This document shows positions 23,645-36,608 of a DNA stretch of 64,000 nt, piece after piece. Origin of the DNA: Kudoa neothunni (taxonomy: Eukaryota; Cnidaria); assembly GCA_964304625.1 (NCBI GenBank), contig OZ199840.1:6262001-6326000 (forward strand). Direction: 5' to 3'. Made by a program: the position numbers and the translations under genes. Position 1 is the first letter of the stretch. Each line of letters begins with the position of its first letter. The notes under the pieces are model-generated. The model saw only the letters and a list, made by a program, of their open reading frames with translations. It was not told the origin of the DNA and ran no database searches.

Positions 23645-26600
23645 CAGGGTTTCCCAACCGGGGATAAATTGTTGAACATCATAATTGAATATAAAAATTT
23701 CATGTATAGTAAAACCGATTCCTTTCGCCAATGAAACGAATTTTACCAAATTTATTTTTATTTAATAAGCACCGTACGAGGTATTATTGCACATTCACAG
23801 TAAACATAATTTTAGCCACATGATCATTACCAACTCAAATCTGAGTCAATTTTGTCATGTCGAAGAAACGTACGTATCTGGAGCTGGATTCGTATATACA
23901 GTATGGGTTTGATCTAATTGTTCTGGATGGGGTCGAGAAACCTCAATATGTTTTGTGCCCAAAGATCCTTAAAACCGGTTCCACGAAACCTTCGATTCTA
24001 AAGCAGCACCTAGAATCCGTATATCCTACTAATGCATCTGATGACCGAACTAAACTTGAGGTAAGGAGGAATAGATTTAGAACCGCGAGGACATTGCTAA
24101 AATTTTGTTTCATTCCAAAGAAAAAATCAATGCTTGCAGCGTCCTATTACGTTACACAACGTATAGCGAAAGCAACGAAGCCTCACGACATTGGTGAGAA
24201 TCTTATTAAACCATGTGTCCTCGTTATGGTGAAACTGGCATGCGGTGAAGAAACACGGATGAAAATTCGAGCCACCTCGTTCTCTAATAATATAATTCAA
24301 CGATGAATTTGTGAAATGTACCAAGATATTTGTGACCAAATTGTTGGAGAAATCAAATCTAGCATAGCGAAAATTTGATTGTAACTGGATGAATCCTGTA
24401 ATGTATCAAATTTTCCACAACTTATTGTTTTTATCAGATACATAAGTGGAAATGTTTAAAAAAATGAATTTTTATTCTGTGATAATTTGGAAAAGACCAC
24501 GAAAACTGCTGATGTAATGTAAAAAATACAAGATTTCTTTGAAAGGCACAGTCCTACCTAGGAAATGTTTGGGCCAATCTGTACTGACGGAGCTTCAGCT
24601 ACGGTGGGAGTAAGATCAGGTTTCACCGCTCTGGTTAAACAACAAACATCAAATGTGATAACGACACATTTTGTTCTTCACATATACGCTTTAGCTTCAA
24701 AAATCCTCCCTAAAAACCTAAAAATTGTTATGGACAAAGTTCTCGAGACTGTGAATCTCATTCGAGGCAGAGCCACGAATCACCGCTAGTTTAAAGCTTT
24801 TTGTGAGGAGATGGGATCTGAACATATCGTTCTTTTACTCCATACTGAAGTACGATGGCTCTCAAGACGAATGGTTATTAATCGCGTTTTGGAGCTTCGT
24901 ACTGAATTTGAAACTTTTCTTCGCGAGCACGATTCAGACATTTGTGAGGACTTCGCTGATCCTGAGTTCATCGCCCGTCTAGCTTACCTTTCAGATATAT
25001 TTCATCATCTCAATCAAATTAATAAGTAGCTTCAAGGAAAAGCAGTAGCTATTGTGGAGGCATGCAAGATTATAACAGCTTTACATACAAAACTAGATTT
25101 ATGAGCACGTAGGGTTCTACAAAATAACTTAACAAATTTTCCAAACTTAGATGAATTCAAAAATAACAAATCTGTTTCAATTACTCTGGTTAATGAAGAA
25201 ATCGCCGAGCATTTAGAAATTTTGAAGAATCAATTTAATGGCTACTTTTCCAAAGATATGATTCCGACCGGTAAATGGATTTTGAGACCATTTTCCACTT
25301 CATTACCAGAAATAGACGATAATGATACTTCAAAAGACGAACCGATTGATCTTCAATCTTCTTCTATCCTCATAAATGAATTTGAGAGGGTCGGTGTAAA
25401 TTTTCGGCGGAATCTTTCAGATTCGTTTCCTCTTCTCACCAAACGTGCCTTCCAAGTGCTCGTTCCCTTCGTGTCTACTTCCCTTTGTGAATCAGGATTT
25501 TCAACACTGGTAACAGTGAAAACAAAGGCCAGGAATCGCTTGAGCATTAATGATGATATGAGAGTAGCATTGTCATCAACAAGCCCGGGAACAGACGAAC
25601 TAATTGTTTCAATGAATGAACAGTGTTCTCACTAAAAGTGTTCTTTGTCTACATGTATTTTTTAGTGTCTGAACATGTTACCAAAAAAAAAGTCGCTTCT
25701 ACTTTTATTCTTCAATTATATTGATATATTCAGTGTGGAAATAATATAAAATTTCTTTTCTCATGGTCTCATTTGTGTTTGTATCATATGGACACTTAAG
25801 CTCTTCATTACATTTCTACACTGAACACATTCTAATTTTTATGATGGTTACACATTAAACTTAACTTATTCCAGGGTTATATCTTAGAAAATACAAATTT
25901 TTGAATAAAAGTTGAGTTTAAATATGAAATCAATTTTTGATGTCCAAAAAGAATATTTAAATTTAAAAAAATTATATTGGCATTAATATTTGAAATTTTG
26001 GATGGTAAAGGAGATAATTTCACCTAAAAATTAGACAGGTTAAAGTAAATGAGATTTAATAATTTAAAGTAATTTTCTATTTTGCAATTTGGTCGCTAAT
26101 AAATTGGCAGTAAAGAAACAGTGAATTTGCATCGAAAATCTCAACTTTATGTATCTAAAAATCTTTTTTATTTTTTAAGCCATCAAATAATTTTGTCGCT
26201 TATTTAATTATTTAATTAAAACGTTTTAAAACTTATTCTTAAAGACAAAATGAAACTTTGTGTGTTTCATTATTTTGACCGATATATATCCAATATATTA
26301 CTACGTAATATTGAGTTTTTGTCCCAGAAATCTTTCTAAAATAAATACGAAGATTTTTTCAACAAAATATTTACTTGGAATATATTTGTTTTCAACATCA
26401 ATAAGAATAATTGTTTTGATTAAATTAAACAAAATTTGATATTATGTATTAACAAAAGGTAATATATCGGTTTTAATCGTTATTGGCGCCACAAAAACAA
26501 AAAAGTTCAAAAATTTTTACCAAGACGAATATTTTTTTTATATTTTAAAATTAAAAACCTTATCGTTATTATAATTATTAAGATATATTTATAAAAAATA

Positions 26601-26705
26601 ATTATTCATTAACAAGATATTTGGTGCTATTTAGTATATTAAAATGGAACATTCACTCGTTATCGGTTAAGGGGGTAAATGGTGCGAAATCGGTTGGGAT
26701 CCCTG
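23645..26705 (+). mobile_element. hAT transposon of Buster/ZBED type
   Basis: The left terminus CAGGGTTTCCCAACCGG (from 23645) matches the reverse complement of the right terminus, CAGGGATCCCAACCG (ending 26705), with one indel; this is the Buster-type hAT end. The element encloses a Buster-like transposase. The flanking octamers (gtctacaa and aattatgg) do not match, so the target duplication has decayed or one edge is slightly wrong. 3061 bp. Confidence 0.7.
23857..25635 (+). pseudogene. Buster-like hAT transposase (ZBED5/SCAND3-like), broken
   Basis: The N-terminus (23857-24306) reads MSKKRTYLELDSYIQYGFD and continues through a worn BED finger (one Cys and the last His are replaced). Then come YYVTQRIAKATKPHDIGENL, a short broken part with LDESCN at about 24384-24401, FGPICTDGASATVGVRSGF (24565 on), TTHFVLHIYALASKILP, LLLHTEVRWLSRRMVINRVL (24811 on), and the C-terminal dimerisation block VPFVSTSLCESGFSTL followed by KTKARNRL (25222-25635). 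This is the full order of a ZBED5/Buster transposase. Stops at about 24304, 24378, 24787 and 25027 and at least one frameshift break it. Codon pattern and conservation suggest fairly recent decay. Confidence 0.85.
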
Positions 26706-27035
26706 AATTATGGAAAAAACTACAACGGGATATTAAACTGTAAGTTTGTTTGTTAATCATTACGATGAAAATAAGCAATTTAGACAAAGTTTTATGTTTT
26801 TGTCCAAATTTAGTTAAATAAATTCATTATAGGTATATATTTTTCATTAAAATAACATGTAGATTGATATTGTTATAATGTGGGAAACAAAGGTTTAAAA
26901 AATCCGATGTTAGATATCTCCCATTATTAATTGCATATCTCTTAAATTTAGCTATAGAGAGCCACTAAAAAAATTTATAGACTAAAACATCATTACTGAT
27001 TATTGAAAACGATGTTTAATTGTAAATGATAGATA
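26706..27035. other. Spacer between hAT and piggyBac elements
   Basis: About 330 bp of AT-rich sequence with no features recognised. Confidence 0.4.
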
Positions 27036-27426
27036 TTAACCCTCCCTGTCCGAAGTGGGGTCCATTAGGAACCACGCTTACATTATTTTTCGTGTTACTC
27101 TATAATTAAGCTATTGATTTCTTAGATGTTTTAGGAATGCCTCTATAAGGTTGAAATGTTTGTATAAAAACTATAATTTTTTTTCTAATTTAAAAAATAC
27201 GCCTTAGAGGTCATATTTATTTCGTTGTCTGAATATTTACTCCTATAGATTTTCAATAATAATGGTTTATTATGTACATATTAATTTATTTACTTAATTA
27301 TGTTTAATTTATTTTAAAGTCATATATATGTAATGTTCATATATACTTCGACTTAATCGGAGATTAACGGAAACTAATTCCAAACGCGCTTAGTTGGTAA
27401 TCCTTCGTTTCTATCAGGAATTTGTG

Positions 27427-28390
27427 GGTTAAAGTTCAGTTCCTCCCCCGTTGGCGTCCGCTGGTTACCTGCCATCGGTACTAATCGGGGCACGTTTCAT
27501 AACATATAAACCCAATAAAATCTAGTTTACTTTAGTTAGACGTAATTAAATAAAATATATCGATTAAAAAATATAATATGTATTATTTTAAATGTTATTA
27601 AAAAATAATAAAATAAGGTGTCAATTTATGTGCATAAGAATATAATATGATAAAAGTTAGTATACGTTTTTATCATTAAACTTGAGAATTTTATATAAAC
27701 GAATATTTTGGATAGTATTATAGATATTATTTATTAATTATAGATTTTATTTGTTATTTTTTAAAATAAATGATAGATATTTTTTATATTTTACAACATG
27801 TTCTTTCTAAAAAAATGTATAAACTAAAACAATATGTCGACTCATGATATTTGTATCCTAATGAGACTATGTTAATGTAAAATAATCTCTTTTAACTTAA
27901 TTTTCGGAAGATTTTGTTATTTTATACAAAAACATTAGTTATTTGATAAATATATATATATATATATAATCATTCTAAAAAATAATAGGTTAACACTTAC
28001 CACTAACTAAAATAAACTTAACAATGCCGTAATTTATTAAAGATATTTATTCATCGACGATTGAAAAAGACATAATTATATAGATTTTTACAATAAACAA
28101 AATCTACAAAATATAAATATGTTTAATTGTTCCTTGGAGAAAATTTAGCTTGATCTCCACAGGAACAAACCATTGATGTTGGTAGCAAATCAAGTTGCTG
28201 GAAAAAAATAATTAAATCTTCAGGATGATCCTTGAAGTAACATAAGTCTTCAAAATTTAGGTTATCTAAATTTTCGTAATTGAAGATTGCAGGAAGCATA
28301 CTCCAGAAAATGTAAACAGCCGGAACCCCGATTAGTACCGATGGCGGGTAACCGGCGGACGCCGAAGGGGGGAGGAACTGAACTTTAACC
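27427..28390 (-). mobile_element. Nested non-autonomous Merlin element
   Basis: TIRs of about 64 bp (27427-27490 and 28326-28390) start GGTTAAAGTTCAGTTCCTCC and differ at only a few positions and one indel. A perfect 9-bp direct repeat GAATTTGTG flanks the element (27418-27426 and 28391-28399). TIRs starting GG with 8-9 bp duplications are the Merlin pattern, and the minus strand still encodes a Merlin-like N-terminus. The 964-bp element sits between the left piggyBac end and the piggyBac transposase, so it inserted after the piggyBac element. Confidence 0.88.
27949..27968. repeat. (TA)n microsatellite
   Basis: About ten TA units inside the nested Merlin element. No other function is apparent. 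Confidence 0.85.
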
Positions 28391-28413
28391 GAATTTGTGT
28401 TTACTAAAAACAA
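28123..28413 (-). pseudogene. Merlin transposase N-terminal fragment
   Basis: The open stretch begins inside the right TIR; the plausible protein part starts at about MLPAIFNYENLDNLNFEDL and continues with DLIIFFQQLDLLPTS then VCSCG before a stop. This matches the FxQxxxLLP...C.CG head of Merlin/ISXO2 transposases and resembles the head of the relic at 14090. The DDE core is absent, replaced by AT-rich sequence including a TA repeat, so this is a deletion derivative. Confidence 0.6.
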
Positions 28414-28462
28414 AGTTGTGATTTTTGTGGCATTAAGTAAGTGGTAGCCTTTAATTTATGGT

Positions 28463-30091
28463 ATGAGTTTAGAAAATGCATGCAAAGATATAGAAAAACT
28501 CATTGAAGATAATCCAATTGTAGATCAGGAAGATAGTTCTGAATATGAGATATCTGAGTCTGATGTATCTCGTAGTGATGATTATGTTACAGATGCTTTT
28601 GATGATGAGAACAGTGAAATGTCAGCTGATAATGAATTATGTCTCACGAACCATGACTCAGATTCTGTGCTGGTTGCTAGATCAGGTGTGGAGTGGAGTT
28701 TAAGTCGCACTCACACCAAAACTCGCACACATAACCATGTCACATCTCCATCGGGCATTCTTGATAGAACAAATAATATTAAAACTATTCTTGAAGCTTT
28801 TGAATTGTTTATTTCTCAGGATATAATTGATGAAGTTGTTAAATATACGAATAATCATTGCGTTGAAACTGATGGAACGAGTCATAAAGCGATACACGCT
28901 AATGAAATCAAAGCTTTTATTGGAATCTTAATTGCGTCAGGGCGGTCCAGTGGTAGAACGTTGTCTTTTCGAAATCTTTGGACACAAATCCTCTATTTAA
29001 ACAATTTTATTTTTCATCGGTCATGTCAAAAGATAAATTTACATATATTTATCGAAAATACGTTTCGATGATAAGTCGACAAGAGCTGAGCGATGATAAA
29101 TTTGAACCTATTCGCTCCACTTTCAATTTATTTAATGCCAATCGTTTAAAATACTATTCACCGGGGTCACATATAACTGTCGACGAGCGGTTAGTTCGAT
29201 TTAGAGGTAAGTGCCCCTTTCGTATGTACATCAAAAGTAAGCGGGGGCGATACGGCATTAACCTTTGGGTGGCGGCTGATGTCGAAACCTCCTATCTACT
29301 AAAAATTCAACCCTACACTGGAAAAAACACAGTAATCGTGAAGTAACTCAAACAGAACGAGTGGTTACTGGATTAATAACTCCTTTCTACGGATCTAGTA
29401 GAGGGGTTACCGTAGACAACTTTTTCACCTCTCTACCGTTAGCTTCTAAACTGCCCGACAATAACATCACATTGACGGGAACAATTAGGGCAAATAAACG
29501 GGGCATTCCACGTTGGTCTCTTATGTGCCAAAGAAAGGTTACGCTGTTAATTTACTATCGACCGAACATCATGATGCATTATTATAAAGCAATGAAAGAA
29601 AACGCCCCATGATGATTCTCCACTATAACAAGACCAAGGGTGGTGTTGATAACGCAGATAAAATGACATAGTCATATTCTTCCGCAAGACCCACTCGTAG
29701 ATGGCCTTTAAAAATTTTTATGGACGTCATTGATATGGCGGCCTTAAATGCCTACGTCATTTGGACCACTAAATATCCGGACTGGAAAATAAATGACAGA
29801 AGTCGGCCTCTGCATTTTTTGAAACAACTAGCTGAAGAGCTTGCAAAAGATAATGTTGCTTCTCCCCAAACAAATTCCAAAAGTTTGCCAATATTTATTA
29901 GACAGGAGTTTATTTTATTTGATAATGATGAGCCCGATAGAATTAATTCGATAAATGAAAAGAATTTGATCAAAAAATCTCAACCTTACAGGTGTTATAG
30001 TGTCCTAGAACTAAAGATAGGAAAAGTTATATCCCCTGTTTTTCTTGCGAGAAATTTGTTTGTAAAAATCACAGACGCCAGAAGAAAGTAA
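28463..30091 (+). pseudogene. piggyBac transposase, frameshifted
   Basis: The acidic N-terminal part (28463-28990) is typical of the family, followed by EIKAFIGILIASG. The catalytic Asp contexts are all visible: SHITVDERLVRFRGKCP (about 29167-29217), GVTVDNFFTSLPL (about 29406-29444) and GGVDNADKM (29641-29667). Because these lie in different frames, at least four indels (near 28985, 29065, 29340 and 29490-29600) and a stop near 29670 break the gene. The C-terminal stretch is open from 29720 to 30091 but lacks the Cys-rich finger usually present. With matching termini intact, the element may be mobilised only in trans. Confidence 0.9.
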
Positions 30092-31174
30092 TTTATTGTA
30101 GTGATTATTATAGCTTGATTATTTGATTAAGTTTGGTCCATATTATTTTCATGTGTATTTTTTCTCAGAATCAGGCGTTATATTAATTAATTGATTCATT
30201 TGATGTAATATAACGGTAAGAATCTTAGTGCATCTTCTGTAAGAATCCTATAATTTTTATAATACGTAATGTATAATCAATATAAATAGATAGAATATTC
30301 CGGAATTTTATCCATAAATATGCACCCGATGCTCACCTCAGTAACCATTACTACTGAATTATTCAGGAGGTAACAATACGCCCTGATATTTATATAAAAA
30401 CATTCCTAATAAATGAATTTAAATCATGCTAATATTAATTCTCGGTAGCGACATTTGTGTGTTTCGAATTATTCGCATGTAAGTATTAAAATTTAATTTC
30501 CATAAGGTCTGCAAGCACGGATACCCAAGATTTTCAAAAACTTAGGCTCCCTCAAAATCTGCCCTTTGAATGGATTAATGTACTTATGATAATTCTTAAG
30601 TATGAAATTAAATTAAAAATACTTCGCGAAAACTTAAGGGAGTATAATAATTAATAACGCCAATTAACTAATGGACAATGCTCCCTTCATAATTTTTTAT
30701 TTCATTTCGGAGGAAAGAAAACATGCGAGGTTTATAAACAAAGATTTCGTTAAAACTTTAGAATAAACTGCATGCGCGGCTAAATCTCCTACTTCCGAAA
30801 CTGACCGACAATTTCTACAGGACGCCGCTTATTTGGGCCTATGTTGCATCATGATCTATTACTTTTTTATGAAACTTAATATAATAAATTTGATTTTTAT
30901 CCCATTTAGACATCTTCGGAGCCTTTTGTGTTTAAGTTTATGCTTTGATTTTATCACATCGGTCCAACACGGTCAGTTCATCTTTATCTTGTATCTGCGC
31001 TTGAAGCTATCGGAGAGGGACACATTTCATTTGTTGTACTTATTAGTGTCTTAAAATTGCATTAACGTAGTTTCGTAATAATTGAGGACGTTTAAGACTG
31101 TTTAAAAAGAGGGTCCCAAATGGACCCCATCGGCACACGCATAATTTTTTCGCGCGCAACACGAGGAGGGTTAA

Positions 31175-33910
31175 AAATCGAATAATATATTGGAACAAAC
31201 TTCATTTTTTGGGTATAATTATCATGTTTTTTCATCAAAATTAAAATTTAACATTTTTAACCCCCCTTTTTTATAAAAATATTTTATTACATTTTTCAAC
31301 TGTAATAGTATCTAATTGCATCATTGTTAAAAAAATTAAAATGAATATAAATATAAGCGATTATATAAGATGAAATCACAAATTTCAAAATTAAATTAAA
31401 CGTAAAATAACAACTTCATTCCAAACGTGCGCCCACCCATATATGATGCCACGGTTCTTACGCACATCTTTTGCTTTTTCTTACCCAACCGAATCTTGGT
31501 AAATCCGAATCTTTTTATAATTTAATCCCAAAAATTAGATTTAAGAGAAAAATTTATCGAAAATTAATTTAGTAGGAGCACTTTTCTGGATACACAAAAC
31601 TATCAAGCTTACTTTTAATTCTCAGATTTTAAAACTTTGATAAATCTAACAAGATGGTTATATCATTATTAATTGGTTATGTGTTAATTTATTAGAAAAG
31701 TTTCATTCATTAATTTTTTGAATTAAACACATCTTGTAAGATATTTATGCCTTATATTTAAAGAAAAAAAATTAAAACGGGTTAAACTATGAAAATTAAC
31801 GACGTATCCATAAAGTTTTTACGATTCACTTTTTTAAAATTAATAATTTACTTTGGAAAATTATTTCCAATTGTGATCCAATCTTGCACTTGTCAACACA
31901 TTAGTTCACAACCTTATTTATATTTAGGAAGCGCTGTTCTAAACATTAAATACGAAGCTTTTAAAACTTCACTGATGTCATACTATTGGATTATAGTCAC
32001 GGTAATTTATATGCTTTAATATCATCAAATATATGTCATTTTTATCTAATAAAATTATTTAAATACACAAGAAAATTTTTTAATCTTAACACTGACTCTT
32101 CATCGTCAGATGACGATCGAAACTCACCGATACTCCGCACAAGGATGGTGCCGTAAATTATCGGCATTGGCTATTGACACGGGAGTTTTTAATCCAAAAT
32201 GGCAATTACGCTTGCACAGTGCCTATTTTTAATTCCGTTAACTCCTATTTATAGTTTATGTATAAAGTTTCTTTTAAATACATTCAAAACTATACCCACA
32301 TGAATATTATGGTCCGTGTCAATGGCCACTTCCTAAATTATCCTATTTACTTACTAATTATTAATTCATAATTTCTTTAGTTTGAATATACAATTCAATT
32401 CTGCATGGATTATTATACATACATATCAAAGTATATAATGTGTTCATTCAAGTGTGACAGTCATGACATCCCGAATCAAAAAAATTCAGATATGTATTAA
32501 CTCTGCAGAAATTTCATAACTAATATAGCATAAACCATCCCATTACGATATCTACTTTTCATTATAAGAGATTAATTCAATGTAAAAACATTTAAGTTAC
32601 ATTTTGACTGATGTCTCGCTGAGCCTTATCCGAGCACAAGCTTTTAAATCGGTTTACCCCAGTTTAAAGACTGACTCAGTAGGTGGCTTCAGTTGAAGAA
32701 ATAGTTTCTTAGGGTCAAAAAATCTGATTAACAGGTTTCACGTACTTTTTTACCTGTCATGTATTATTTATTCACACAAATGGATAATCTAAATAAAATT
32801 AATAAAATATAATCTATTCAGCAATAATAGGATTTAATTGTTGATAATATTTTTTCATCGGAAGCTTATACGAAGAACAAACTTGGTTCGGCAATCTAAT
32901 TAAGCGGTTGCCATAGTTTTTAAATAACAAAAGCACCATCTGATTTAAATTTTTATAAAACTCAACATTTCAGGATTGAATTGAACGAAAAGGGATGCAT
33001 GCATATTAGCCACAATAATCAGAGTTCGGTTAATGGAACGGACCTGACTAACACGAAGACAGGTACCAAATAATCACCCAAACATACGAAAACTTTTTTC
33101 TGGACTATATGAATTTTTTATCACAGAATCGTATACATCGTTTAATGATTGTTAATGGCCGTGAAATTTTCGTAAATATATTTCCAATTTTAACGATGCA
33201 TCCGCTGCAATAATGTTAAGAAGATTTATATCGGAGTTCTAAAATTGCTTTCGTCAACAGTAGTTTTGGTTGCTCAACAACATTTAATCATAAATATGAT
33301 ATTGAAAAAATTATTTTAACCATTAAATTTACGTTGGTTAATTCTCGTCGCTGGGAGGTTAGTATTATGAAATGTTTGTGTCACCAACAATATAATCTGA
33401 AGTATGCGAAATATATTAGATAGTTCTTACAGTCATACGTATTGTTGAGACTTTGCGTCAAAATTTTCAGTTACTATAGCAACCAGTTTTGTAGGCTCTT
33501 TTATAAGCGTTTTGAATCTACCCAAACTGTCAGTGAATGTGGCTAGTAATCTAATACATTAAAAAGTGGCTCAGTTAACAAATTCATTAAAATAATTTCT
33601 TTAAATTAGAATTAATTTTTGAATACACGGTAGAATTCACGTTATAAACTTGTATATAGATAACAATAACTAATCTAATCCACGCCATTGAACAATAAGT
33701 AGCCATCTAATGCGTGAGCGAAGGTCTTAAAACATATCAGAATCGAGGAAACAACATTTGAGTGTATTTTGGGACCGTGGGACGCATCAAGATTCAAATA
33801 TAAGAAACTGTGCGGCTTCTTCACAGCAGATCGGCATCGACATCTAATCTTATGAAACTTGCATGAAAACGGTGATGGTCGGCTGAAACCGGAGACTCAA
33901 CTGGAGTAAT
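31175..33910. other. Intergenic with Rab1 5' flank
   Basis: AT-rich. A pair of worn inverted motifs (ggctattgacacgg near 32170 and its reverse complement near 32315) may be a small decayed MITE. The last 150 bases before 33911 are richer in G+C and are probably Rab1 5' UTR. A 76-codon open stretch at 31789-32019 has no recognisable motif. Confidence 0.35.
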
Positions 33911-34816
<906 letters not shown>

Positions 34817-35329
34817 TTTTTATTGGTATTTTAATCTTAAAATTGATTTTCTTACTATTACATTCAGTGTTTTTTTGTTTAAACATCGCTGCGGTTAGTT
34901 ATATTTTTTGCACGGCCACCTAAGTCAATCATCCATTTCGTTGGAATAAATTAGCCATTTGGCCATTATTTTCCATTTACTATGGGGCTTTGATATTTGA
35001 CTATGGTGTTATTTAAAGGATGAGGATTAAAGAATCTAGAAAATATTTGTTTAAAAGTTAATTTGATTTTTTGTTTAAAATCGTGGCAATAATAAATATA
35101 TTTGATTGTATGGGGTTTTTGCTTTGACATTGGATTGCGCGCATAGCTGAAATCCGGTTTATTAAGCTCAAAAACGGGAGACTTATTCAATTGGATATTA
35201 AATCCAAATGCTGAATACGACATTTTTTAAATGTATTTTATGCGTAATAATGTTCGGAGTTAGATCTATTTAAGGTGGTGCTTTTAAACAAAATTTTTGT
35301 AACCAAAGACGTAAATTATTGAGGCGTGG
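34817..35329. other. Rab1 3' flank
   Basis: Probable 3' UTR of Rab1 and AT-rich spacer up to the SINE. An 85-codon minus-strand open stretch (34966-35223) shows no motif. Confidence 0.35.
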
Positions 35330-35757
35330 AGATATGGTTGGTTAGACCACCCGTATTAAGCGCTAGAGACATCGCAGGGCGAGTAATATCTACGTCAGCA
35401 CCCCTTATCTTTATTCGGTAATGTGGGAGTTTAAACTACTAAACAACCTCATTTCCAGGGCAACCACCACTCGAAACCCTATCTAACTGCAGGGCTTTGG
35501 CTCTACAGAGATTACAAACCGGTAAATACATTCCCAACGATTCAAATGTCTAATTCAACCTCCTGATTCTGATAGATCGAACTATAACTGCAGATGAAAT
35601 TACACTTATAGTGTAATCACGTTCTACCAACAACTCCCATCGCGAGATAAAGACATACTCGCACGGAAACAGTAGATTGTTCAGCGGCAGGAATCGAACC
35701 TGGTAACTCCGGGTATTTAGTCCTGTCACCACACCACTGGACTAATCTTCCTCGTCC
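35330..35757 (-). mobile_element. tRNA-derived SINE
   Basis: On the minus strand the head reads GGACGAGGAAGATTAGTCCA, with an A-box-like TTAGTCCAGTGG (about 35734-35745) and a consensus B box GGTTCGATTCC (35690-35700) spaced as in a tRNA. About 340 bases of unrelated body follow, ending near 35330 in an A/T-rich stretch. The anticodon arm does not form a convincing tRNA, so this is a pol III-type retroposon rather than a gene. The exact 3' end is unclear, and no second copy was noticed in the window. Confidence 0.6.
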
Positions 35758-35955
35758 ATTGTTTTTTTGCAGAACAATGGGAAATTCCTTACTTCTGGTA
35801 AAAATATTGATTATATGAGTATTTGTAATTATATTATCCACAAATTTAATGATATAAAACTTCTATATCTACACCGAAAGTTGTATTTAAAAAAAAATTA
35901 TCCAACATTTGCACACGTACATGTGGACACAAACATTAGGAGAATTTTATATATA

Positions 35956-36606
35956 CAGTCGAACCCCGATTATCCGAAAAATTTGGGACCGGCGATATCG
36001 ATAGCGAGGTTCCGGTTAATCGAGCACAGTGTCTTGCGTGCGCGCGGTTTTTTAAAAATTTCTACTTAAAGGATTCTTCACCTGATTAATAAGCAATTTT
36101 TTACTATTTATTAAGTAAAATATTTTAACTTCTGCCATTTAAGTTAAAAATATTGACATATCTATTAACTACGAATGTGGAGACTTAAAGGAAAAACAGC
36201 ACATAATTATGGCAGTTTTTACAGGTCTACAGAGGAGTAACCTACTTTTTGAAATAATTGATAATTAATGTTTGTTTAATATACATACAGGCATGTGGTA
36301 AGATATAGTACAAATTTACATGAGAACTGAATGCTCGGCTTAAGTCTTAAAAGAAAAATTTGTTAATAACTAACCTAGAGATATTTTTGTTTTAAATATT
36401 ACGTTGGTATATATGCTACATTGTATGTGTGCGGCAATGATGGGTGTTACTTTTATCAGGAAATATGATTAAATAGTTCTTCTGGTTTCCAGTTACCGAG
36501 GTTCCGGATAATCGAACATTTATCGGCATGTAATGTCAATAAAATCCAAATAAAATTTAAAATTTCTTCCAGATAGCACGATCTCCGGATAATCGGGGTT
36601 CGACTG
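35956..36606. mobile_element. pogo/Tigger-like MITE
   Basis: Perfect terminal inverted repeats CAGTCGAACCCCGATTATCC (35956-35975 and the reverse complement ending 36606) with TA on each side (35954-35955 and 36607-36608). A second inverted motif, gaggttccgg...aatcgagca, recurs near 36500. 651 bp, no transposase. Clearly related to the longer, more worn element at 20005. Confidence 0.8.
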
Positions 36607-36608
36607 TA

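Larger units (their letters stand above)
27040..31170 (+). mobile_element. Full-length piggyBac element with TTAA duplications
   Basis: TTAA at 27036-27039 and again at 31171-31174 flanks CCCTCC (27040) and GGAGGG (31165-31170). A 17-bp subterminal inverted repeat follows: GGGGTCCATTAGGAACC at 27057-27073 against the reverse complement GGGGTCCATTTGGGACC at 31112-31128, 15 of 17 matching. Short terminal plus subterminal repeats and TTAA target specificity are diagnostic of the superfamily. The 4131-bp element carries its own broken transposase and, on its left side, a nested Merlin insertion; without that insertion and its duplicated 9 bp it would be 3158 bp. Confidence 0.92.

Noticed and set aside
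32150-32335. Inverted pair ggctattgacacgg / reverse complement
   Set aside because: Only about 14 bases match and no target duplication or sharp ends were found; it may be a worn MITE but is too weak to list as one.
35677-35757. Possible tRNA gene on the minus strand
   Set aside because: A and B boxes are present, but the anticodon and acceptor stems do not pair well, and the sequence continues as a SINE body.
35617-35841. Minus-strand open stretches containing GRLVQWCGDRTKYPELPGSI
   Set aside because: This is a translation of the SINE head including the pol III B box, not a protein gene.
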